A DNA stretch of 64,000 bases from Myxococcales bacterium (GCA_020633295.1 JACKDW010000006.1:1-64000), one strand, 5' to 3'. Counted from the first letter of the stretch, positions 1-8,806 are shown. The notes: a model not told the origin generated them from the sequence alone. Translations and numbers: made by a program.

Positions 1-745
1 GCATCGCGCTCAGCTCGGCGCGCTGGTCCTCGGTGCACTCGACGGTCGCGCACAGCTTGTCGAGCCCGCCCGAGCGGCGCTCGCCGGCCTCGCCCTCGCC
101 GTGGTGCTCACCGCGATCACCGTGGTGCCACCCTCGCTCGCCGCGCTCGCCACGGTCGCCGCGCTTGCCGTGCTTGCCGTGCTTTCCGTGCTTGCCGTGC
201 TTGCCGTGCCCGCTCTTGAGCAGCGCACGGAGCCCCTCGTCCGCCAGCGCGTCGCGCTGCTCGGGCGTCAGGATCGCGTGGAGGCCGAGGAGCACCGCGT
301 CGCCGCTGTCGCTGCGCGCGTCGTCGCCGTGGCCCTTGAACGCGGCCTTCATGGCCTCGTGGTGCGCCTCGAGATCCGCCGCGGTGAGCGACTCGCCCCG
401 GAACTTCGCGGCCAGCGCGGCGTTCGCCGCCTGCAGCGGAGCCGCGGCCTCACCGGCGCCTGTCTTATGGGACTCCCACGACGCCTTTCGCTCGGCGCGC
501 GCGGTCTCCAGGAGCGCGTCGACCTGCGCGCGCTGGTCGTCCGAACAGCTCACGATCGCGCAGAGGTCGTCGGTCGACATCCGCTTGTGCTTGTGCATGT
601 GCTCGCCCGCGTGCAGCGGGGCGTCCGCGTCCGCCGCGAGCGCGATCTCCTCGTCCAGCACCTCTGTCTCCGGCTCGCTGTCGCAGCCGAAGGACGCGAG
701 CGTGAGCGTGAGGGGGAGCGCGGTCAGCAGTGTCCAGAACTTCAT
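1..745 (-). CDS. His/Lys/Gly-rich periplasmic or lipoprotein, C-terminus cut by window edge
   Basis: The frame is open from an ATG at 745 down to base 1, so the 3' end is missing (at least 248 codons). The start follows a GGAG motif. The N-terminus is a signal peptide ending LTLASFGC, a loose lipobox. Two similar blocks follow, each with a short Cys-x4-Cys motif then D-Q-R-A (LCAIVSCSDDQRAQ near residue 63 and LCATVECTEDQRAE near 238). They are separated by a helical region and a tract of about 50 residues built of GKH, GDRG, GERG and HHG units. The layout (acidic/His-rich, DQR-x-x-L helices) recalls Spy/CpxP-type periplasmic proteins, but I cannot assign the family firmly. A metal-binding role is inference from the His tract. 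Confidence 0.7.
   Translation of the reverse strand, partial: MKFWTLLTALPLTLTLASFGCDSEPETEVLDEEIALAADADAPLHAGEHMHKHKRMSTDDLCAIVSCSDDQRAQVDALLETARAERKASWESHKTGAGEAAAPLQAANAALAAKFRGESLTAADLEAHHEAMKAAFKGHGDDARSDSGDAVLLGLHAILTPEQRDALADEGLRALLKSGHGKHGKHGKHGKHGKRGDRGERGERGWHHGDRGEHHGEGEAGERRSGGLDKLCATVECTEDQRAELSAM
164..208. repeat. 9-bp tandem repeat coding for Gly-Lys-His
   Basis: Five units of cttgccgtg (one with a single change), in frame with the gene on the minus strand, where they encode a GKH repeat. Confidence 0.8.
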
Positions 746-943
746 GGTCGTTTTCTCCGGGGGCTCGCGCGGTCTCGCGCGGCGGCCTCTTGCCGCACCA
801 GTATGATGGGCCGCGGCGGTGTGTTCTTCGTACGCGACATGTAAACGGCCAGTAATTCTCCGCTCGGGGTCCACGCGAGCGCGGCGGGGCGCCCGCGTTC
901 GCGGACGCGAATTCGCGCGCGACCTCACCGGCGTCCGGGACCG

Positions 944-949
944 TATCCT
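944..949 (+). promoter_or_regulatory. -10-like box of a probably leaderless gene
   Basis: TATCCT lies 6 nt before the GTG at 956, and no Shine-Dalgarno sequence is present. No convincing -35 box is seen. At this distance transcription would begin at or next to the start codon. Confidence 0.45.
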
Positions 950-955
950 CGCGGC

Positions 956-3487
956 GTGGCGGCCGACGACGAGCCCGGTGCCCGCGGCGAGCGGCTGCGA
1001 CTCGGCGGCGTGAGGCTCGCGCGATTCGTGATCCTGGGCGCGCTGGAGCGGAGACCGGCCCGCCAGCTCTACGCGGCCTTCGACGAGCAGCTCGATCGCA
1101 AGGTCGCGCTCGAGCTCGCGATCGACAGCCCCCGCGCCGCAGATCGGGCCCGCGCGCTCGCGGGGCTCGCCCACCCCAACGTCGTTCGCGTGCACGAGCT
1201 CGGCGCGCTCGGCCCCGACGAGGCGGGCGGCGACGGACAGGCGCGCCGCTACCTCACCGCCGAGTACGCGCGCGGACGGGGGATCGCCGCGTGGTCCGAG
1301 AGCAACGCGAGCTCGGGCTGGCGCGCGCTGCTCAACATGTACATCGGCGCAGGTCGTGGACTCGCCGCGGCACACCGCGCCGGCCTCGTGCACGCAGACG
1401 TCCCGATCGCGTCGACGCGCGTCGACGGCCGACCGCGGCTGCGCTGCTTCGATCTCGAGCTCGTGGACGACGACGAGCTCGCCAGCGCGCGCGCGCGCGA
1501 CCAACGGCGGCTAGCGACCGCGATCGCGAACGCGCTCGGGAGCGCCGGCCTGCCCCGCGCCGCGCCGGCGAGGATCCACGCCGCGCTGCGGCGCGCGCGG
1601 TCTCCCGAGCCGCAGCAGCGCTGGCCCGACCTCGACGCGCTGCTCGACGCGCTCTCGTCGACGCGCTCGCGCCGAACGACGATCGTCGCGGCCTGCGGGC
1701 TCGCGGCGGTCGCGACCACGGCCGCGCTCGCGCGCGCGCATCAGGCGGCCGGCGCCGACGCGTTGAGCTGCTCGTTGGGACAGGATCGAATCACCGCGAT
1801 CTGGGGCGCCGACGCGCGTGAGGCCGTTCGCGCCGCGTTCTCCTCGGCGCCCGACCCCGCGCGCGCGGCCGCGACCTGGGGTCGCGTCGAGTCGGCGCTC
1901 GATCGCGTCGCGTCAGCCTGGGCCGCCGTCTACGCGCGCGTCTGCGACGAGCACGCGCGCGGGTCGATCCGCGGCGCCACGCTCGATCGGCGCATGGCCT
2001 GCCTCGAGTCCCAGCGCGTCGAGCTCGCGGCGCTGGTCGAGGTGCTGCATGATCCTCGCGCGCTCGACGAGGCCATCCCCGCGAGCTCGCAGCTGTCGGC
2101 GCCCGGCGACTGTGAGCGCCTCGACGGCGACTCGTCCGCGCGTCTCGAGCCGCCGCCGCCGTCGCGCGCCGGTGAGGTCACCGCCCTGCGAGAGACGCTG
2201 ACGCGCGCGCGCGCCCACGAGGACGCGGGGCTCTACGATCGCGGGATCGAGCTCGCGCGCGACGCCCTCGAGCCCGCGCGCGCGCTCGACTACCGCCCGC
2301 TGACCGCAGAGGCGCTGCACCAGCTCGGCTCGCTCCACGAGCGTCGCGGGGAGTACCAGGAGGCCCGCGCGCGCCTCGACGAGGCGCTCTGGCTGGCGAT
2401 CGCCTCGGGTCACGACGCGCTGGCCGCCCGCGCGATCGCCAGCCGCCTCGGCGTCATCGGCAACCGCCTGTCCCTCCACCGCGAGGCGCTCGCGCAGGCC
2501 GCGTTGGCGAGCGCGCTCGGCGAGCGCGCGGCCAGCCTCGACGAGCTCCGCGGGGCGCTGGCGCAGGCCGAGGTCTGGTACGCGCTCGGGCGCGTCCACT
2601 ACTTCGCCGGGTCCTTCGACCAGGCGCTCGCGCTGCACCAGCGCGCGCTCGCGGCCCGCGAGGGGCTGCTCCCGCGCGGCCACCCGGCGATCGCGGAGTC
2701 CCTGCGCAACGTCGGGCAGGCGCGCTTTCATCAGCACGCGTACCCCGAGGCCGCGGCGCAGCTGCGGCGCGCGCTCGAGCTCCAGCGCGCCGCGCTCGGG
2801 CCCGACCACCCCGAGCTCGCCATCACGCTCAAGAGCCTCTCGGCGCTGCACCGCAACACGCGGGAGCTCGCGCTCGCGCTCGAGTACGCCGAGCAGGCGC
2901 TCGCCATCAACGAGCGGACCCGCGGCCCCGCGCACCCCGAGACCGGCGCGCTGCTCTCGATCCTCGGCGGGCTGCGCGTGCTCACCGGGGACCACGACGC
3001 CGCGGCCGATGAGCTCACGCGCGCGATCGAGGTGCTGGAGCGCGCCCACGGACCCGAACACATGCGCGTCGCCCCGCCGCTGCTGCGCCTCGCGGAGGCC
3101 CGCGCGGGCCAGGGCCAGCTCGACGAGGCCGAGGCGCTCGTGCGTCGCGCGCTGCGTCAGCTCGCGTCGCTCGACCCCACCGACCTCACCGTCGTCGGCG
3201 CCAACGCTCAGCTCGCGCGCCTGCTGCTGCCGCGAGGTCGCGCCGCGGAGGCCCGCGCGGTGCTCGAGGCGACGCTCGCCCACACCGATGAGGAGCGCTC
3301 GCTCCCGATCGTGCGCGCCGAGCTCGAGCTGCTGCTCGCGCAGGCCCTCGTCGCGCTGGGGGAGCCGGAGGTCGCCCGCCCGCTGCTCGACGCCAGCGCG
3401 CGGCGCTATCAGGAGCTCGGCCCCGCGTACGCGGCCGAGCGCGCGGAGGCGGCGGAGCTGACGGCCGCGCTGCCGTCCATTGAGTAG
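956..3487 (+). CDS. Membrane-anchored pseudokinase with TPR repeats
   Basis: 843 aa from a GTG. Residues 20-235 align with the Hanks-type kinase domains of myxobacterial kinase-TPR proteins, but key residues are lost. The glycine loop is absent (LGALERRPARQLYAA), the VAIK lysine is Glu53 (VALELA), HRDLKPSN has become HADVPIAS (146-153), and DFG has become DLE (166-168). The HRD and DFG aspartates remain. A transmembrane segment (about 241-258) is followed by a mostly helical half with tandem tetratricopeptide repeats (about 410-830), including the 42-residue-spaced kinesin-light-chain style 'HP.....L..L' units. It probably works as a membrane scaffold or sensor rather than as a phosphotransferase; that is inference. 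Confidence 0.85.
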   Translation: MAADDEPGARGERLRLGGVRLARFVILGALERRPARQLYAAFDEQLDRKVALELAIDSPRAADRARALAGLAHPNVVRVHELGALGPDEAGGDGQARRYLTAEYARGRGIAAWSESNASSGWRALLNMYIGAGRGLAAAHRAGLVHADVPIASTRVDGRPRLRCFDLELVDDDELASARARDQRRLATAIANALGSAGLPRAAPARIHAALRRARSPEPQQRWPDLDALLDALSSTRSRRTTIVAACGLAAVATTAALARAHQAAGADALSCSLGQDRITAIWGADAREAVRAAFSSAPDPARAAATWGRVESALDRVASAWAAVYARVCDEHARGSIRGATLDRRMACLESQRVELAALVEVLHDPRALDEAIPASSQLSAPGDCERLDGDSSARLEPPPPSRAGEVTALRETLTRARAHEDAGLYDRGIELARDALEPARALDYRPLTAEALHQLGSLHERRGEYQEARARLDEALWLAIASGHDALAARAIASRLGVIGNRLSLHREALAQAALASALGERAASLDELRGALAQAEVWYALGRVHYFAGSFDQALALHQRALAAREGLLPRGHPAIAESLRNVGQARFHQHAYPEAAAQLRRALELQRAALGPDHPELAITLKSLSALHRNTRELALALEYAEQALAINERTRGPAHPETGALLSILGGLRVLTGDHDAAADELTRAIEVLERAHGPEHMRVAPPLLRLAEARAGQGQLDEAEALVRRALRQLASLDPTDLTVVGANAQLARLLLPRGRAAEARAVLEATLAHTDEERSLPIVRAELELLLAQALVALGEPEVARPLLDASARRYQELGPAYAAERAEAAELTAALPSIE

Positions 3488-3587
3488 TAGCGACCGCCTC
3501 GCGAATCACCACACTCTTTGTGGGTTGTTGGGCGGCGTGTGGAACATCGCGGGCACACGCCCCGCGCGCGAAAAAACCGCTGTCTTC

Positions 3588-3764
3588 TCAACCCCTTGGC
3601 GCGACGGGGGAGTTCTCGTAGGACGAGTCCGACAGCGACGGGTCCTCGATCACGTCGTCGCCGCAGCCGACCGCCGCGGCCGTGAGCCCGTAGAGCACGC
3701 AGAGCGTCGCGGCGCGCGCGAGCTGGCTAAAAACATGGCTTGATGTACAGGTCTTTTCGAACAT
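3588..3764 (-). CDS. Small putative lipoprotein
   Basis: 58 aa from the ATG at 3764. A hydrophobic stretch (LARAATLCVLYGLTAAAVGC) is followed by Asp/Ser-rich sequence, as in short myxobacterial lipoproteins; the cysteine after AAVG would be the lipidated residue. The sequence around the start is locally AT-richer than its surroundings. No homologue is recognised, and the gene is convergent with the pseudokinase gene. It could be chance, since it is short. Confidence 0.4.
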   Translation of the reverse strand: MFEKTCTSSHVFSQLARAATLCVLYGLTAAAVGCGDDVIEDPSLSDSSYENSPVAPRG

Positions 3765-3930
3765 AACTAACCAGCGCGGACGACGAGGCCACGTCCCAGT
3801 GACGATGATTCGAGCGCGCGCGGGCAATGTCAAGCGCCCCACTCGCGGCTGCGGCGCGCGCCCCGGACCGGCCGCGAAGGTCTCGACGGCCCCTCCGCGC
3901 GCCGCCGGTCAAGCGCGCGCGGCTTCGTCG

Positions 3931-3936
3931 TATACT
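3931..3936 (+). promoter_or_regulatory. -10-like box upstream of DUF962 gene
   Basis: TATACT, 5 of 6 to the consensus, lies 22 nt before the ATG at 3959; no clear -35 box. Confidence 0.35.
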
Positions 3937-3958
3937 CGGCCCGCCGCCCGAGTCCGAC

Positions 3959-4342
3959 ATGCCGTACACCGACCCACCGCGAACGTTTGAAGAATTCTGG
4001 CCGTTCTACGCGGGCGCGCATCGCAGCCCCGTGTGCCGCGGCCTCCACTACCTGGGCACCACGCTCGGGCTGACCGCCGCCGTGTGGGGCGTGTTCACGC
4101 TCAACCCGCTCGCGCTCCCGCTCGCGCTCGTGCTCGGCTACGGCTTCGCGTGGATCGGTCACTTCTATATCGAGCGCAACAGGCCGGCGACCTTCGACTA
4201 CGCGCTGTGGTCGCTGCGCGGCGACTTTCGGATGCTGCGGCTCGCGCTCACCGGCCGCATGGCCGAGGAGATGATCCGGCTGTACGGCAGCCGCAACCCG
4301 CCGCCCGACGCCCCGCTGCGCCCGTCCGCGCGGACACGCTAG
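3959..4342 (+). CDS. DUF962 / Mpo1-like membrane protein
   Basis: 127 aa. The sequence fits the DUF962 family (yeast Mpo1/YGL010w-like): an N-terminal F-x-E-F-W-x-F-Y motif, HYLGT at about 29-33, two hydrophobic segments (about 31-50 and 53-68), and the family signature WIGHFYIERNRPATF (about 66-80). Mpo1 is an iron-dependent dioxygenase acting on 2-hydroxy fatty acids in the membrane, and the histidines seen here match its conserved ones. Whether the bacterial protein does this is not known from sequence. The HEAT-repeat gene starts 11 bp downstream, so the two are probably cotranscribed. The ATG at 3959 was chosen because family similarity begins there. Confidence 0.85.
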   Translation: MPYTDPPRTFEEFWPFYAGAHRSPVCRGLHYLGTTLGLTAAVWGVFTLNPLALPLALVLGYGFAWIGHFYIERNRPATFDYALWSLRGDFRMLRLALTGRMAEEMIRLYGSRNPPPDAPLRPSARTR

Positions 4343-4353
4343 CCGAGCTAGCC

Positions 4354-5366
4354 ATGGCACGACCGATCACGCTCCCCGCGGCGCTGCGCGACGTCGCTGA
4401 CGCGAAGCCGCTCGTGCGCAACATCGCGATCCGTCACCTCGGCGGCCTGCTGCTCGACGCCATCGGCACGGACCGGCCGCGGTGGGACGCCGCCGCGCTG
4501 CACGAGCACGGCCCCGCGGTCCGTGACGCGCTCCGCCGGTGCGCGCAGGGTGACCCCGATCAGGGGGTGCGCGCGCTCGCGGCGACCGGGCTCGGGCAGA
4601 TCGGGGACGTCGCGCTCGTCGAGCTCGTGACGCCGTGGATCGAGAGCACGGCCGACGATCTCGACGCGACCTTCTCGCGCGAGTGCGGGCTGATCGCGAT
4701 CTCGTTGCTCGGCGAGGCCGCGCGCGAGTCCGCGGCCGCGCCCGAGCTCGCCGAGTCGCTGGCGCGCACGCTGGCGCGCGCGCTCGTCTCCCCCTCCCCC
4801 GACGCCCGCTTCCAGGCGGCGCAGGGGCTCGTCTCCGTGCTCGGCGCGCGCGCGGAGCCCGACCTCGTGCGCGCGCTCGAGGCCGAGCAGGACCCGCGGG
4901 TTCGCGCCGGGATCGCCAGCGCGATCGCGGAGCTCGACCCGCCGGGCGCCGCCGCCTGCACCGCGCTGCGACCCTACCTCCACGCCGACGATCGCACGCC
5001 GGCCGGCCGCGAGCTGGCTTCGCGGCCGCGCTCGCGCTCGCAGCCGCCCGCGACCCTGAGGGCGGTCCGGCGCTCGTGCGTGCGCTCGAGGATCGAGAGT
5101 ATCGGGAGCGCGCGCTCGAGGCCCTCGCGGCGCTCGGCGCCGACGCCCCGCGCGAGGCCGCGATCAAGCTGCGCGCGCTCGCCGAGCGCTGGTGGGTCGC
5201 CCGCGTCACGCGCGTGCGGGCCGCCTACGCGCTCGCGCGCATCGAGCCCGCGCGCGGCGAGTCGCTGCTCCGCGGCTTCGAGCGCAGCCTGTTCCCCAGC
5301 GTGCGCGAGGCCGTGGCCGACGCGCGTCGCGGGCTCGCGCAGCTCGACGCCGACGCCCGCCGGTGA
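4354..5366 (+). pseudogene. HEAT-repeat protein with an apparent frameshift
   Basis: From the ATG at 4354 the frame encodes about 220 residues of Ala/Leu/Arg-rich paired helices typical of HEAT/PBS-lyase repeats (ALAATGLGQIGD, RFQAAQGLVSVLG, RVRAGIASAIAELDP). Near 5010-5025 this frame turns into Arg/Ser-rich nonsense, while the +2-shifted frame continues the same pattern (FAAALALAAARDPEGG, ALEALAALGADAPREAA, RVRAAYALARIEPARGE) to a TGA at 5366. One missing base near 5015 would explain it; repaired, the protein would be about 337 aa. It may be a real mutation or a sequencing error in GC-rich sequence. No slippery heptamer was seen, so programmed frameshifting is unlikely. Confidence 0.75.
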
Positions 5367-5390
5367 GCCCGCGACGCCGACGCGCTATCG

Positions 5391-5408
5391 CATGTCCAAA
5401 TGGACATA
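5391..5408. repeat. CATGTCC-N4-GGACAT palindrome
   Basis: CATGTCC (5391-5397), AAAT, GGACAT (5402-5407), then A-TTGATC. It sits between convergent genes and matches, including the TGATC flank, the longer palindrome at 25111-25140. Confidence 0.6.
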
Positions 5409-5421
5409 TTGATCGCCGCGC

Positions 5422-6312
5422 TCACTCGCCGTCACGGCGCGCGCGCCGGATCACGCGGACCTCACGCTCGACCGCGCCGCCGCGCTCGTGCACGACTTCC
5501 TCCACGACCTCCTCCACCAGGTCATCGTCGCCCGGCTCGCCCGAGCCGCCCACGAGCTCGAGCTCGTCCTCGGTCTCGAGCTCGACCTCGGCGACGTCCT
5601 CCGCGCCCGGGGACCGGAGCTTGATCTCGACGCGCCGCTTGCCCTCCTCCTGCTCCTCGACGACGACCTCGGCCTCGCCCTGAAAGCCGTCCGCGGCGAG
5701 CTGCTCGAGGATGGCCGCGCGCGCCTCCTCGACGCTGTGCTCGTCGAGCGCGCGCTGAAACAGGTCGTGCCGCAGCTTGTCGCCGAGCGTCGTGTGCACC
5801 GTCGCCTCGAGCGGCGCCGACTCGCGGTCGAGGATCTCGAGCTCCGGGTAGGCCGCGACCACGCCCTCGTAGACGGCCTGGGGGTCGAGGTCCTCGCCCC
5901 ACACGCCGAGCGTGACGCGCATGGTCTCGCCGCCCTCGTGACGCACGCGGACCTCGACCTTGTCGACGCGCGAGAGCCCGCGCACCGTGTCGACGAGCCC
6001 GTCGACGCGCGCCTTGATCTCCGGGGTCGCCGGCACCACGAAGTGCATGCGCTGGCCGAGGTTGAGCTGCACGGCGACGGGCACCTGGCAGGCGCCGATC
6101 ATCAGGACCAGCAGCACGGCGGCCGCGAGCGCGACCTGGCGCATGAGCGATCCACTCGAGAAGCCGCCGCGTCGCTCCTCCGGGTAGCGTCGCAGGTAGG
6201 CGTCCATGGCCCGCTGCGTCGTCGCGGCGCGCGGTGACTCGCGCGACGTCGCGTCCGCGTCGTCGCGGCGGTACAGCGCGCGCAGCAGTCGGTCGATCGA
6301 GTTAGACGGCAT
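5422..6312 (-). CDS. Single-pass membrane protein coupled to ECF sigma factor, putative anti-sigma factor
   Basis: 296 aa. It has a cytoplasmic N-terminal tail of about 55 residues and one transmembrane helix (about 59-76, VALAAAVLLVLMIGACQV). A periplasmic part follows with alternating strands, very acidic toward its end, plus an EEQEEGKRR turn and a DDDLVEEVVEEVV stretch. There is no zinc anti-sigma motif (HxxxCxxC). Its start overlaps the end of the sigma-factor gene by 11 bp, so the two are translationally coupled. That context and topology suggest an anti-sigma or signal-sensing role; the sequence itself matches no family I recognise. Confidence 0.7.
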   Translation of the reverse strand: MPSNSIDRLLRALYRRDDADATSRESPRAATTQRAMDAYLRRYPEERRGGFSSGSLMRQVALAAAVLLVLMIGACQVPVAVQLNLGQRMHFVVPATPEIKARVDGLVDTVRGLSRVDKVEVRVRHEGGETMRVTLGVWGEDLDPQAVYEGVVAAYPELEILDRESAPLEATVHTTLGDKLRHDLFQRALDEHSVEEARAAILEQLAADGFQGEAEVVVEEQEEGKRRVEIKLRSPGAEDVAEVELETEDELELVGGSGEPGDDDLVEEVVEEVVHERGGAVEREVRVIRRARRDGE

Positions 6313-6895
6313 AATCAGGGGCCTCCATCTCCCGCTCGCGGTCGCGCAAGCGGGCCTTGAGCTCGCGTCGCGCCCGCGACACTCGCTGCTTCACCGCCGC
6401 CACCGAGATCCCGCACACCTCCGCGATCTCGCGGTGACGCAGTCCGTCGCCGTAGCGGAGCGCGAACAGCTCCTTGGTCTCCGCCGGCAGCGCGCGCACC
6501 AGCTCGGCGAGCAGCTCGACGCGCTCGCGCTCGATCAGGTCGTCGAGCGGATCACGGACGTCGGCGGGCACCGGGTCACCCAGCGTGTCGAGCGGCGAGA
6601 ACACCTTGCGCGTGCGCAGGTGATCGATGATCGCGTTCCTCGCGATCCGCAGCACCCACGGGCGCACCGCGCCGCGCAGCGGATCAAACTGCTCGAGGCG
6701 CTCGACCATCCGTTCGAACACGCGACCGACGAGGTCCTCGGCGTCGGCCCGGTTGAGCACGCGGCGAAAGATGTACGCGCGGACAGGATCTTCGAGCTCG
6801 CGGATCAGCCGCGAGAACGCGCGGCGGTCACCGGAGCGCGCGCGCCGAAGAAGATCGGCGTGGCGCTCGTCGCGGGTCGGCCAGAGGATGGACAT
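6302..6895 (-). CDS. ECF-type RNA polymerase sigma factor
   Basis: 197 aa. Region 2 is at about 22-92 (RAFSRLIRELEDPVRAYIF, then EDLVGRVFERM and WVLRIARNAIIDHLR). Region 4 is at about 130-185 (LPAETKELFALRYGDGLRH, REIAEVCGISVAAVKQRVSR). The length and absence of regions 1 and 3 mark it as an extracytoplasmic-function sigma factor. It is divergent from the methyltransferase gene across a 167-bp gap and is followed by a coupled membrane protein, the usual sigma/anti-sigma order. Target promoters cannot be read from this window. Confidence 0.93.
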   Translation of the reverse strand: MSILWPTRDERHADLLRRARSGDRRAFSRLIRELEDPVRAYIFRRVLNRADAEDLVGRVFERMVERLEQFDPLRGAVRPWVLRIARNAIIDHLRTRKVFSPLDTLGDPVPADVRDPLDDLIERERVELLAELVRALPAETKELFALRYGDGLRHREIAEVCGISVAAVKQRVSRARRELKARLRDREREMEAPDYAV

Positions 6896-7062
6896 GGGCG
6901 GGAAACCGAGCGTCTCGCGGGCCGGTCGCCGGCCTGCGCGACGCGCTTGATCGACCCTACGACGCCGGCGCCAATCGGTGACAGGGTCCGCGACGCGCGG
7001 AGATGCGCCGGCATGCGCGCAGAGCTTGCGCGATTTCAGCGAGCGCGCTACGACCTGGTTGA

Positions 7063-7902
7063 GTGTCCGAATACACCGTTTCCGTGGGCAACTTGCCCGA
7101 CTGGCTCGATTGCGCGCGGCTTCTCGGACCGGGAGAATGGTTGTTCGAGCCGACGGCCGGATCGGACGCGTCCATCACCGCGACCGCGAGCCTCTCCCAG
7201 CCCGCGGCCGCCGATCTCGTCGCGCGCGTTCGTGGGACCACGCTCGCCGGCCGCGTGCTCACCGTCACCTGCGCCCCCGCGCTCTCTCGCGCGTCGCTGC
7301 GTGAGGCGCGGAAGCACGACCTCGAGCGCCGCCGCGACACGACGCCGGGCTTTCGCCGCCCTGGCACCCGCGTCGACACCGAGGGTCGGTACTCGCTCAC
7401 GCCCGAGGACCTCGCGCTCGAGCTCGGTCGCCTCGCCCGCGGCCGCGCCGTCGTCGACCTCGGCTGCGGCGTCGGCGGCAACGCGATCGGCTTCGCCCGT
7501 TCGGGCAGCCGCGTGCTCGCGGCGATCGAGCGCAACACCACGCGGGTCCGCCTCGCCCGCCACAACGCGGCGGTGTACGGCGTCGACGATCGGATCGAGT
7601 TCATCTCGGGTGACGCGCGCGCCGTGGTCCTCGAGCGTGACCTGCGGGCGCCGCTGCTGTTCGTCGATCCCCCGTGGGGCCGCGACTGGGCGACCGAGTT
7701 ACCGGGCCTTCGAGACATGCCCTTACTGCAAGACGCGATCGAGCTGCGCGGGCGCTTCGACGAGCTCTGGATCAAGCTGCCGCCGAGCTTCGATCCGCGC
7801 GAGCTCCCGGACGCGGGCCTCACCGCGATCTTCGGCGCGAGCCGCGGCGACCGGCAGTACGTCAAATTCCTGCTCGCGCGGCTCCCGGGGCGCGCTCGCT
7901 AG
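7063..7902 (+). CDS. TGS1-like SAM-dependent methyltransferase
   Basis: 279 aa from a GTG. Residues about 105-260 form a Rossmann methyltransferase: motif I VVDLGCGVGGNAIGFA (about 134-149), the acidic end of strand 2 (AIERN), and catalytic motif IV FVDPPWGRDW (about 200-209). A GRYSLTPEDLA segment just before motif I is characteristic of the trimethylguanosine-synthase family (RNA cap guanine-N2 methyltransferase; WFS.TPE in eukaryotes). In bacteria the substrate of these homologues is unknown, since there is no 7-methylguanosine cap; a guanine or other RNA base N-methylation is the best guess. The first 100 residues are family-specific and unassigned. Confidence 0.8.
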   Translation: MSEYTVSVGNLPDWLDCARLLGPGEWLFEPTAGSDASITATASLSQPAAADLVARVRGTTLAGRVLTVTCAPALSRASLREARKHDLERRRDTTPGFRRPGTRVDTEGRYSLTPEDLALELGRLARGRAVVDLGCGVGGNAIGFARSGSRVLAAIERNTTRVRLARHNAAVYGVDDRIEFISGDARAVVLERDLRAPLLFVDPPWGRDWATELPGLRDMPLLQDAIELRGRFDELWIKLPPSFDPRELPDAGLTAIFGASRGDRQYVKFLLARLPGRAR

Positions 7903-7940
7903 CCAACCCCCGCGGGCTCCCAATCCGGCCGCCGAGCGAC

Positions 7941-7946
7941 TACCCT
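7941..7946 (+). promoter_or_regulatory. -10-like box of a probably leaderless gene
   Basis: TACCCT lies 8 nt before the GTG of the TatD gene, with no Shine-Dalgarno sequence. Confidence 0.35.
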
Positions 7947-7954
7947 TCCCGCCC

Positions 7955-8806
7955 GTGGGTCGCAAAAAATCACGACCGCGGCCGACGACGCCGTACATCC
8001 CCGGGCTCATCGACTCGCACTGTCACCTCGACTACGCGCCGATGAGCGACGACCTCGAGGCCGCGCTGACGCGCGCGCGCGCGGCCGGGGTCGAGCAGCT
8101 CGTGCACATCGGCTGTCGCCTCGACGCCTTCGACCCGGCGCTCGCGCTCGCGCGGGCGCACCCGACGATCTTCACCGCGATCGGCGTGCACCCCCACGAC
8201 GCCTCGACGGCGGACGACCACGCGCTCGCGCGACTCGAGGCGCTGGCGAGCGAGCACCGCGGCGACGTGGTCGCCATCGGCGAGACCGGGCTCGACTACT
8301 ACTACGACTTCTCGCCCCGCGACGCGCAGCGCGACGCCTTCGCGCGGCACATCGAGCTCGCCCGTCGACTCGATCTCCCGCTCGTCCTGCACATCCGCGA
8401 CGCCCACGACGACGCCTTCGCCGTCGTCGACGCCTGCCCGACGCGCGACGACCCGGGGATCGTGCACTGCTTCACCGGCACGCCCGAGGAGGCGCGCGGC
8501 TGGCTCGACCGCGGTTGGCACATCTCTTTCTCCGGGATCGCGACCTTCCCCACCGCGGCGCCGGTCCTCGAGGCCGCTCGCGCGTGCCCTGACGACCGCA
8601 TCCTGATCGAGACCGACGCGCCGTTTCTCGCGCCCAAGCCCATGCGCGGGCGAAAAAACGAGCCAGCCTTCGTCGCGTTCACATGCGCGATTCTCGCGGC
8701 CGCGCGCGGCGTCCCCGCCGAGCAGCTCGCCGCCCAGACGGCCGCGAACACCCGTCGCGTGCTGAAACTCCCGCCGGCGCCTGTCTCAGACCGCCCCGTT
8801 GGTTGA
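7955..8806 (+). CDS. tatD: TatD family metal-dependent hydrolase
   Basis: 283 aa. This is an amidohydrolase-fold deoxyribonuclease of the TatD family. It shows the metal-binding HCHLD (about 24-28), the Glu in GETGLDYYYDFS (about 110), the R-D-A..DD motif near LHIRDAHDDAF, HCF (about 170-172), and the Asp in LIETDAPFLAP. The next residues (KPMRGRKNEPAFV) fit the family's P-x-RG-x-N-EP motif. The start is a GTG at 7955: it gives a short basic leader before the PGLIDSHCH core, while the longer open frame upstream overlaps the methyltransferase gene and has shadow composition. It is followed by rplC. Confidence 0.93.
   Translation: MGRKKSRPRPTTPYIPGLIDSHCHLDYAPMSDDLEAALTRARAAGVEQLVHIGCRLDAFDPALALARAHPTIFTAIGVHPHDASTADDHALARLEALASEHRGDVVAIGETGLDYYYDFSPRDAQRDAFARHIELARRLDLPLVLHIRDAHDDAFAVVDACPTRDDPGIVHCFTGTPEEARGWLDRGWHISFSGIATFPTAAPVLEAARACPDDRILIETDAPFLAPKPMRGRKNEPAFVAFTCAILAAARGVPAEQLAAQTAANTRRVLKLPPAPVSDRPVG

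Noticed and set aside
4990..5060. Programmed frameshift in the HEAT gene
   Set aside because: No X-XXY-YYZ slippery site and no obvious pausing stem; a mutation or base-calling error is simpler.
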